Shown one piece after another: positions 55,513-64,000 of a stretch of 64,000 bases of DNA; positions within the stretch are counted from its first letter, which is position 1; every line of letters starts with the position of its first letter. The DNA is from Amborella trichopoda. Taxonomy: Eukaryota; Streptophyta; Magnoliopsida; Amborellales; Amborellaceae. The notes beneath the pieces are model-generated. The model was not told the origin of the DNA, did no database searches, and saw only the letters and a program-made list of their open reading frames with translations. The stretch is from positions 472,468 to 536,467 of the forward strand of contig NW_006499431.1 in assembly GCF_000471905.2 (NCBI RefSeq). Reading direction: 5' to 3'. The position numbers and the translations under genes were made by a program.

Positions 55513-58500
55513 GAGGATGAGTATGATTAATTAAGAACCAAAATGCTGGGAATTGCAACACGTGCCGCTGCACAGAACAGTGCAAGAATCCGATGCACGT
55601 AATATTCATACAAGAACCAACAGGGAAACCAAGGATCAACCAAAGTCATAGTGAGGGACAAGAATTAGACTATGGTACAAGTAGGCAATAATAGTGTTTA
55701 TTAATGAGATGCACATCGCTTCCCTATGTCTAGAGTTTAAATAAAATACTTAATATTAAAATAAATAGAAGTCTAAAACATCCAGGATTATTTTAGGAGA
55801 AGAATCCACCACATTCTGAAAATAATTCAGACATGTCAGATTCCACATTTGTAAGGACTCTTCAGAATGCAGAATCCACTCATGTCCATGCCGTACCTGT
55901 ACCTTTACCTTTACCTATGACCAGCTGCATCCGACATGGGTACAATGCCTAGGACAAAGAATCCATGCGAAATAGCATGAACATCATTTGTAAAAAGTCA
56001 CGTGACAATGTATTGTAATGGATCCTACATGAAACCTGCAGTAGATCGCTATAAATAATACTCACATAATCAAAACAGATAGTTTTCATAGTTCGACTTC
56101 AATTTAATCAAGATTGATAGAATGGACAAGATAACTAATTTGTCTTGAATAAGGCTAAAGAATAAATTTAAATTTTTTGTTTTTTCACAAGATAATTTCC
56201 AAGTAAGTCCTTTTTGATGTTCCATTTCTCAATTAATATACGCAATCCAAACAAATAAACCAACAAATCCGGCTCATAAAATCACATTTTTCCACTAGAA
56301 AAATGCGCTTGAGTCATATTAAGGATCGAGTCATATCAAAGCCCATTCATATTAAGGATCAAGTCTAGGAGTACCCCTCGAGGACATCTAGCAGCCACAA
56401 CCAAGCTGGCACTACACAAGTTTTGTAAGACAAGGAAAGATATCAAGCGCATACCAAGTAATTGTGTCACTATAAGGTATATACCACATATTGTAGCAGG
56501 TTTACCTGTCTTGTCCACTTTGGCCGTCGTCTCACCATGCAAAAGGCATAGATATAGCAGATGGATCATAAACACCAAGGAAGAAGACTATGGTTACACC
56601 AGTTAATGATGAAGCACCTCAGTCAAGCTAACCCCTATTCCTTGCTACCTGCCCTCACACACTTGGCGTGCCTCCATTCTTCCCTGGGTGTTCCACAATT
56701 GAGCCATCCAATGACCAATCAAGCTTGCATAAATTAGCCCATCTCAGTCCACATCAGACTTCATATGCAAATTTCTTTCTCTAGTGCTGCTGCATGCATA
56801 TGATAGGTACTAATTTTCACAAAAGTATATCTTAGAGTGGGTAAGGCCAGACAGATGCTAACCATATCCATTAACATGTTACCACATGTTGGGTCCATCC
56901 GATCAGACAGAACAAACACTCATAACTTCTGCTATCAAAGACAATTGAATAGGTTGTCCACTAACAAACACAGGCAACTGAGTGTCTCACCTCACTTGAC
57001 ACACCTGGTACATTTATTTTAATCACTTTGACTCAATTCTGCCCTTTAAATCCTGGGAATAGCCAACTATCCATCGAGAACTCAGCCTCCTCCATGTAGT
57101 TGATCATCCCATTGCCATTTGCAATCTCATGGAAGAATATGGTGAATTTTCTCCTCAAGCAATACTGTCATAGCCAACTGTTCCCTTCCTATTCCACTAT
57201 ATCCTCTTTGTCTTTCATTTGACAAGACTATTTCAACATTTCTGCGTCAAGAGGGAGGAAGCATCATCCTTTTCATCCAATAATGAATCCAAAATTCAAA
57301 CCTTCCTAGAATTTGTGCTAGAAACATCGAAGTTTATTCCTGTTCAATCTTCTATCCTCAAATCTAATATATTATAATTCTTCGTTTAACCACTGTGCAG
57401 ACCACATATTTTGAAAATAAAAAAGCAGATTTTTCCTATTTCTCCTGACATCAAGGAGTACTAGGATGTGGTCTGAAGTGGGTTTCGATAGACCAGGAAA
57501 CTATCTTAAACAAGCCATCACAAGCTCTATTTTTTCATTTTGTTTTTACCAACTGAGCATTGTCTTGCCAAATGAAGACCCATAAGTTCATGTGTCCCAA
57601 AAAATAAAAGAAAATGGGCCATGTAGGCTTAGATTTGAGTATGCAGCGTATAGATACATATATTCACACACAGTCTTATGCTTCCTTTCTTCTCCACAGG
57701 ATTTTTTATTTTTTTAAATTCTCGTAGATTCTTCAAAGAAAATTAAAAATGCAAAGTCCCCTTAAGGATCAACTCTTCCCATTATCACTCTCAAATAATC
57801 TCATAATTTGGCTATATGCTGGCAAAAAAAGGTAACGCAAACACAAGATAAATTCAGTAAATTAGTAGACATTGAGGACACCCCAAAGATCACTCTTCCC
57901 ACCAACCAACCATAATAACAATATACCTCAAGCTGAACACTTTAAATTTGTATGTATTACAAAGCACAATTCATATATTTGTAGGAACGATCCACCAAGA
58001 AGCCTAATCACCATTAAATCCTATCCCTTCATCTTGCCAAGAAGTAGCCATGACAGAGATGCCCTAGAATATCTACAAACAAAAGATGCAAATTCCCCTA
58101 AAATCTATATAAATAAAAAGACAACCAATTCTACCGTAATTTCAAACTCTAAAAAAACAAAAATTAAACCAAAGTACATCATTTTCTGGCAGTAGAGAAA
58201 AGCTCTACCTCGAGCATGTTGCGTTCCTCACAAACATCAAAATCCCTTTAGAAGTTGGTCAGACCAGCAATCAATTATGCAGTGTCTCCACTTCAATCAA
58301 CCATCTAGTAAAACAATTACTGTGGAATTTGCAGAGAAATCCCATAATATCGATCATAACATTGATTTATGGTTTGTGCTCAAAAGGACGAATGCACATG
58401 GTATACACGGTGTCTTCTTCATAATTAACTATCGAAAGTTGTGATGGTTTCAGGTTGACGTGTGATTTACGATTAATGCTCCATCACTCCAACCACTAAT

Positions 58501-58700
58501 TTAATTTGTCAATTTAAAAAATAAATACTTTGTCAATCCTGCCAATCTGCACTCGTGAGCCTCCTCTCATACTCTCACCATGGCTTGATTTGGATTCTGC
58601 TTGAGTTGTTAACTTAGATTCTCCATGACTCGTTGCAATTACACCGCTGTGTTATCTTCTCTTCATAGTCAAGAAAGACGCCAGACGACAAGTCTGAGAA
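55513..58700. other. PPP4R2 first intron, no recognised genes
   Basis: No recognisable domain. Several ACC/GTACC-rich short repeats (CTGTACCTTTACCTTTACC near 55900). Confidence 0.4.
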
Positions 58701-58709
58701 GCCCTCCTC

Positions 58710-58805
58710 TCCCTCCATTCTAGCAATACAACATATTTCCATAACAGGCACGAAACCCTCCATTCTAACAATACAACATATTTCCATACCAGGCATGAAA
58801 CAAGA
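58710..58805. repeat. ~42-bp tandem duplication in PPP4R2 first intron
   Basis: CCTCCATTCTAGCAATACAA with CATATTTCCATAACAGGCA and CGAAACC is followed immediately by a second copy with four or five changes. Confidence 0.8.
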
Positions 58806-59058
58806 ACATGAAGTGCAGAAACATTGAGATAAAGTAATATGGTTGTTCATAAAAAGCATGATTACAACCAAAAACACAACTATCAATCCTCAATAGGACC
58901 TAAATCCACATATGTTGTGGCAAAAGCCCTCATCCAAACTAGTAGGTACGAAACGGGAAATAAACAATGCAGAGCAACTGAGAGACGGTGACAGTATTGA
59001 CATGACGAAGCCATTATACAAGAAGAGCCAAGCATTATTATGAGAAGTAAGAGTGTAC

Positions 59059-59200
59059 CTCGGAGCGGTGCTGCCATTGGTAGACGTCCTCCTAGCTCTG
59101 TAATGGCGCTCAGGCCTAGCTTTTGCCTGCGTGCCAAGGGCTTACCAGGACGTGAGCATCTCTCTCGCTCTCACTCCAATACGAAGCAGAGGAGGGTGAC
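59059..59200 (-). promoter_or_regulatory. probable PPP4R2 5'UTR exon and transcription start region
   Basis: A GC-richer segment, read on the minus strand, ends at the consensus donor CTCCGAG|GTACAC (59059/59058). A second consensus donor, TCCTG|GTAAGC, lies at about 59146. The first coding exon has an acceptor but no upstream coding frame, so an upstream non-coding exon is expected. Two short upstream ATGs (in GAGAGATGCTCACG and CCAATGGCAGC) are present. The frame at 59137-58883 has no family support. Confidence 0.4.
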
Positions 59201-59295
59201 AAATATTTAGGGCTTGTTACTTCCTAAATGTCCATTCTTTCAACTTCAGAACACTAAAAAAAGAAAAGGAAGAAAAGAAGAAGGGTGTGGTTCCT

Positions 59296-59661
59296 AAGGT
59301 TGCAATCTTAAACAATCCAACTAAGGTGCGACTTCAAATTTTGTCGGAATATATAATTTTGATGTATAATGTTTTTAGGTTTATTTCAAAATTTATTTTT
59401 ATATTAATTATAAAATTTTAAATTTTAAAAATAGTTAAAATAAGTTGATCTATAAACATATGAAAATCTTGAAAATGGATGATATATATATATAATATGT
59501 TATAAGATGTACTATTTTTTAGACAGAAAATCTTTTTATTTTTCATAGTCATACATCTCGATGTCGAGATGATCAAATCACATGGTTTTCAAAATTAAAA
59601 TAACTTTTTTTGATGGATTTATGAGGTGCATTCATAGTTCTACATTTTAAGGTTGTAAAGG
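59296..59661 (-). repeat. copy of the AAGGTTGCAACCTT-ended dispersed repeat, about 100 bp upstream of PPP4R2
   Basis: In minus orientation it runs from CCTTTACAACCTTAAAATG to TGTTTAAGATTGCAACCTTA, with the shared interior CATCTCGACATCGAGATG and TTTTCAAGATTTTCATATG. The end palindrome is one or two bases off. Confidence 0.65.
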
Positions 59662-59820
59662 AAACCACTTATTGAAAAACCATTTTTTTTTAATTTTTGA
59701 TTTTTCTAAAAACTAAAATTTTAAAAATTTAATTTTACGGCTTGTAACTCGACGGTGATGAGAGTAGGTGAAATCACTGTTCATTTTCGCCTATAGGTGG
59801 TAGGAAGACTTTTCCTATGG

Positions 59821-60626
59821 ATATATATGGAAAAATCTTGGATACGCCCATTCATGTATGAGAAATGGGAGAGCCCAACGGTTCATATTTGTTCATCTTG
59901 TTTGAATGGTGATACCTACATCTTTTAGGCCATCTCACCTGACAGAGGACTTGACATTCGCAGGCCTCTCTCGCAAGCCTACTTCCTATTTTCCCCTCTC
60001 GCCTAGCTAATTCCCTTTCTCTCAGTTGATTTCTACTTGCAGCCGTGCCTCTTTCTCATCAGAGCATTTCGATTTCTCTTTCTCTCAACTGATTGCTAAC
60101 TGCAGCCGTGCCTCTCTCTCATTAGAGCATTTCAATTTCTCTCTCACTCAGTTGATTTCTATTTGCAGTTGTGCTTCTCTCTCATCCATTTGAAACCATC
60201 TGAGAGAGAGGCACGACTACAAATAGAAATCAGCTGAGAGAAAGAAATCGAAATGCTATGATGTGAGAGAGGCACGGCTGCAAGTAGAAATCAACTAAGA
60301 GAGATAAATCAAAATGCTATGATGAGAGAGAGACGTGATTGCAAGTAGAAATCAACTGAGAAAGATAGAGAAATTGAAATGCTCTAATGATAGAGAAGCA
60401 CGGTTGCAAGTAGAAATCAGCTAAGAGAGAGATGATCAGCTGAAAGAGAGAGAGGGGAAAACAAGAAGTAGGCCTGCGAGAGAGACCTGCGAATGTCACG
60501 TCCTCTGTTAAGTGAAATGGCCTAAAAGATGTAGGCATCACCGTTCAAATAGGATGAATGGTTGGACATTCCTATTTCTTATACACAAATGGGCATATCC
60601 AAGTTTTTTTCTATACATATATATAT
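59821..60626. repeat. large foldback (inverted repeat) with nested minisatellite units
   Basis: The left arm (59821-60186) and the right arm (about 60199-60626) are reverse complements over roughly 370 bp around a ~12-bp loop (CCATTTGAAACC). The outer ends pair ATATGGAAAAATCTTGGATA with TATCCAAGTTTTTTTCTATA; then CAGAGGACTTGACATTCGCA pairs with TGCGAATGTCACGTCCTCTG. The inner arms contain ~60-bp units (GATTTCTACTTGCAGCCGTG, CCTCTCTCTCATCAGAGCAT, TTCGATTTCTCT), about 2.5 in the left arm and 4 in the right. No coding frame. (TA)n flanks the right side. It lies about 0.6 kb upstream of the PPP4R2 transcription start. Confidence 0.85.
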
Positions 60627-60716
60627 ATATATATTTATATCTTTGTTTGATATTTGGAGTATTTTTTTAGTGAGGGTTTTTTTGGTTTTTAGGATGGATG
60701 TGACATCATCCACATG

Positions 60717-60744
60717 ATATATATATATATATATATATATATGT
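60717..60744. repeat. (AT)n microsatellite
   Basis: About 13 AT units after CACATGATAT. Confidence 0.95.
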
Positions 60745-60863
60745 ATTGTCATTGTATTTTATGAGGGAATTCATAATCAAAGTATACCAAAAAAAATGGA
60801 TTTAACAAAAATTATATATGAATATAAAAATAAGAAATGCATACCATAAGACCATTTACTTAT

Positions 60864-61374
60864 GGGAAAGGTTTATATACTTCCCCTACAGCATAGAAGA
60901 TCTACGCTTCCCCTACCATCTATCCATTCAATTTTGATCAAAAAAGCCATTCACCGTTTGATCTTAGATCCGACGTCTCAAAGTATTTTATTTTTAATTT
61001 TTTAAAAAAATTGTATAAATATTAAATTTGGCACCTGTCATCTTCTCATTGAGGCGCACCTATAAAAAAATATTTAAAATAATTTTTTGGTAAAATATAA
61101 TTTCCAAAATACCCCTTGAATCTTTCAGGGGTATTTTGGTTATTTTATTTTATTGGAAATATTATTTTTATATTTTTCTCTAGTGCGAGTTTAATAGAGG
61201 GTTGGACGTCCAAATTTTGGTGTCAAAATAGTTTGTAGAAAAAATTAAAAATAAAATAGTGTAGAGACCTGACATTGTGATTAGGGCAATCTTAATCCTC
61301 CATTCAAAATGGACGGTTGGATAAGGGGAAGTATATAAGTTTTATTCTGTAGGGGAAGCATAGTTAGCTTGCCC
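60864..61374. mobile_element. Mutator-type MITE, 511 bp, with perfect 9-bp target duplication
   Basis: TTTACTTAT flanks both sides (60855-60863 and 61375-61383), the 9-bp duplication typical of Mutator-like elements. Left terminus GGGAAAGGTTTATATACTTC then CCCTACAGCATAG; right terminus, reverse complement, GGGCAAGCTAACTATGCTTC then CCCTACAGAATAA. About 21 of the first 28 bases match. Subterminal copies of CTTCCCCT occur twice at each end. No transposase frame. Confidence 0.82.
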
Positions 61375-61569
61375 TTTACTTATTAGGATTGTATATTACA
61401 CAACAATTTGTCTTTGTACAATAAGGTCACAATTATTTCTAATCACTAGATGTCAAACTGGATGGCTTAGGATGCGTCATAAGGGTTAATTTTTTTCCTT
61501 TTTCGAAACTTTGAGTCTGGTCAATAACAGACTTATAACCACCTAAATGTGTTATGGAAAAAGTTTATA

Positions 61570-61905
61570 TGAGGATATTACCTTATAATGTAGAACTACG
61601 GATGAACCTAAAAAATTCATCAGAAATGGTAGTTTTAATGTTGACCTTTGATTGATCATCTCGACATCGAGATGTATGACTATGAAAAATAAAAAGATTT
61701 TAAGTCTCAGGAATACTACATTTTACAACATGTTATCTACATTGTCCATTTTCAAGATTTTCATATGTTTATAGATCTACTTGATTTTAACCATTTTTTA
61801 AATTTAAAATTAATTAGATATAAAAATAGATTTTGAGATAAACCTAAGAATATTTTACATCAAATTATATACCATGATAAAATTTGAAGGTGCGCCTTAC
61901 CTCTA
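61570..61905 (+). repeat. copy of the AAGGTTGCAACCTT-ended dispersed repeat
   Basis: Starts in degenerate GAGGATATTACCTTA and continues ATGTAGAACTACGGATGAAC, TTGATCATCTCGACATCGAG, ATGTCCATTTTCAAGATTTT-like sequence and GAAGGTGCGCCTTA at the right end. The interior is the best preserved match to the 59296-59661 copy, in opposite orientation, on the other side of the foldback. Confidence 0.65.
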
Positions 61906-63390
61906 CACCTACAGATGATCCATATGCAAACTGCACCCATGTCTTATTGAAGGACAAGAAAGCTTGTGACCTCCTTGTAGTAAAAATAAATGGTCTCTTT
62001 GAATTTTTTTTTTTATTTACTTTTGAAATAAAGAGACTACCATTATTATTGATTGTCAGACATGAAATTGGACGATTCAAGTTGTGCCATTAATTAGGTC
62101 CAAAGTCCAAATGGAATTTCTCAAACGTCTTAACACACTTTTAATACATTATATTTTCATACCTAATGGTAAAGAACTATTGCGACTCATTGTTTTATAA
62201 TTTCCAATCTCAAAGAAATAAAGCCAAAATAGGACTTAGATGATCAAAAACTAAATTGTCTTAGAAAATCACTTAGGGGTTCAAAATTTAAATACGATTG
62301 TTACTTCATTTCACTAATATATCTAATATAAAATTTATTAACAATGCCTGAATATTTATTAGTCAAGAATGACTACTTAAACGGGGCTTGGACATTATGA
62401 AATTTTGGTACCACCTAAGTAGCCAAGCCAAATAATGTTAGTGCTTTGTTAAGGTCTTTGAATTCAAAACATGTTTTACTTTCTAAGATGCAAAAACTTT
62501 ATATAGAACCGAGGCTCTAAGCAATCAAAGTAGAGCCCACTGCAAATTTTTCACTAAAAGAGGTTGTTTGATGGCGATATTTACTCAATTAATCATCTTG
62601 ACATTAAGACGGTGCATGTATACTCAAAATTTTACTCGCAGAGAGATTGAAGCCTTGTACTCATCTATTTGTTAAATATCCTTAGGACCATTGCTCTATG
62701 ATCTTCTTGTACCCTGAACAAATGATTTTATTGCTATGGATGGAGAGCATTCTCTAAACCATAGTTAAGAGAACCATGGAGGTAGGGTGGCATTCCCACT
62801 CCAGAACCTCGATCCCACGGTTCTTCCTCATAGGAATCTTGCAGAGATCCCGATTTTTCAATTTTGGGATCTCGTTTCTAAAATAAAGGGGATCATTTTC
62901 CAACCATTAGTGGATTCTTGTACTATTTCAAAATAGGTCCCCACTCCAAACAACCATGGTCCAAGGTTTTGGTAAATTATAATCTTAGGTTCCATATATG
63001 TGAAATCTACTTTCAAAAACCGATGAATTTAGTTCCAATTGAGAATAGATCATAGCTCCCATCAACCATGGTCAAAGGTTTTAATACATTAAAATCTTAG
63101 GTTCCATATTTGTGGGCTGTACTCTCAGTAGCAGATGATACCAGTTCTCGTTGTTCTTAATTTGAACTAAGTATAGTCTTGAGTGACCCATTGTTTTATT
63201 AGATTTTTAATTTGAACTGGGCATAATTTAGAGTGACCCATTGTTTTATTAAGTCATATTAATATATATTTTATTTAAAGTTAAGTCCTATTGTATAAGC
63301 CTTGTGAGAAATATAGAATTCTAACTCACGATGATGAATACTCTTTCCCCTTCAGAGAACCAGCTTTTGAGGAAAAATGGATGTAGAGGA
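61906..63390. other. gene-free stretch
   Basis: No domain recognised. A short diverged direct repeat (AACCATGGTC.AAGGTTTT..TA, TAATCTTAGGTTCCATAT.TGTG) occurs at about 62940 and 63065. A second (TTTTAATTTGAACT..G.ATA, GAGTGACCCATTGTTTTATTA) occurs at about 63155 and 63205. Confidence 0.45.
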
Positions 63391-63399
63391 TACTACATT

Positions 63400-63990
63400 C
63401 GAAGAAGATGACCCTTGAGTAGTAGGATTGTGGGTTGCAAGGGATTCAGAGGGAAAAGTACATGCCAAACTTATGTCATGACCTGAAGATATAGTGGGAG
63501 GTACAAGTTTTGGTAACATAGCACTCCAATGGGCCTCATCATCAGCACCAAGGTGGTCACTTAATGCTTCTAATGCTCCAATATCATCCTCGAGGTGGTC
63601 ATCATCAGGATGAAAATCTCATCCTTTGTACTTCTCTGCATAGTCTGATCGCAATCTACTTAACAACTTGTCATTATAATGCACATAAATCAATGACTCA
63701 GAGCGTTGAGCATTTAATCAGTTTCGCTTAACACTGTGGATGTTGTTCCAGAACCTCTCAGTATATGATGAGTTAACATCTGAGACAACACCTTAATAGC
63801 CATTGAATATAATTCAGGAACCCTATCACCATATAAAGCACGAAACATTTGACATTGTTCCTATGTCGGAAATGGATGTTGGGAGTGAGAAGATTCTTTT
63901 ATTACTTACAAAATCGCTGATATGATGTCATATTCTTGTCCTCTCATTCTTGTCTGGATACAACCTCTCAAGCACAACAAGATATGACAC
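63400..63990 (-). pseudogene. hAT transposase C-terminal (dimerisation) remnant
   Basis: On the minus strand the readable pieces are ALYGDRVPELYSMAIKVLSQ, NSSYTERFWNNIHSV and RNALNAQRSESLIYVHYNDK with a stop in place of one residue, then LLSRLRSDYAEKYKG. The pattern W..YG...P.L..+A..+LSQ..SSS..ER.W.....H..KRN.L...R...L+YVHYN is the hAT C-terminal dimerisation region. Stops and a frameshift show decay. The N-terminal part, if any, lies beyond the right edge. Confidence 0.65.
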
Positions 63991-64000
63991 TGATACTTCT

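Noticed and set aside
55324..55639. Several His/Thr/Cys-rich frames on both strands
   Set aside because: All derive from the CA/TG simple-sequence tract.
58883..59137. 84-codon frame at the PPP4R2 5' end
   Set aside because: Starts at a non-ATG codon, crosses a consensus donor site and has no similarity to PPP4R2; more likely 5'UTR and intron.
61884..62093. 69-codon frame downstream of the palindromic-ended repeat
   Set aside because: Starts inside the repeat, overlaps an antisense frame, and contains no recognisable motif.

Overview
This window is eukaryotic nuclear DNA from a flowering plant with a repeat-rich genome. The evidence is spliced genes with introns of up to about 9.6 kb, plant Ty1-copia LTR retrotransposons primed by initiator-Met tRNA, plant L1 and RTE LINEs, hAT and Mutator-type MITEs, and an old nuclear copy of plastid rRNA DNA. 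The species cannot be told from the sequence. I see no bacterial or viral gene and no CRISPR array.

Three host genes are supported. (1) At the left edge, on the minus strand, is the first coding exon of a plant MACPF-domain protein (CAD1/NSL1 family). About 20 copies of a CT-rich ~30-bp minisatellite lie just upstream of it. (2) At 26226-37509, plus strand, is a complete 13-exon peroxisomal citrate synthase of 510 residues. It has an N-terminal PTS2 signal, the catalytic His/His/Asp set, and one apparent GC-AG intron. (3) At 54987-37815, minus strand, is a complete PPP4R2-like regulatory subunit of protein phosphatase 4 (seven coding exons, 288 residues), with a probable 5'UTR exon near 59.1 kb. 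Genes 2 and 3 converge: their stop codons are 305 bp apart and their 3'UTRs probably overlap.

Layout: 0-1.1 kb, MACPF exon and minisatellite. 1.9-3.2 kb, two copies of a dispersed repeat with palindromic ends. 3.2-14.9 kb, an old Ty1-copia element with both LTRs, split by at least two insertions, one of them a 3.9-kb probable solo LTR with a perfect 5-bp target duplication. 15.0-25.2 kb, gene-free sequence with a probable solo LTR, an ACCTTAAGGTCC-type palindromic repeat, AT microsatellites and a ~400-bp repeat array. 25.3-37.7 kb, citrate synthase, with LINE fragments in introns 4 and 6. 37.8-59.2 kb, PPP4R2, whose introns hold plastid rRNA-derived DNA (23S-4.5S-5S), a hAT MITE with an 8-bp target duplication, a second copia element with both LTRs, LINE fragments and a 20-N assembly gap. 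59.3-64 kb, two more copies of the palindromic-ended repeat, a ~800-bp foldback, a Mutator-type MITE with a 9-bp target duplication, and a decayed hAT transposase.

The host genes are unrelated in function. Nothing here is a clearly new multi-gene system. The least explained structures are the foldback with nested minisatellite units and the palindromic-ended repeat family.
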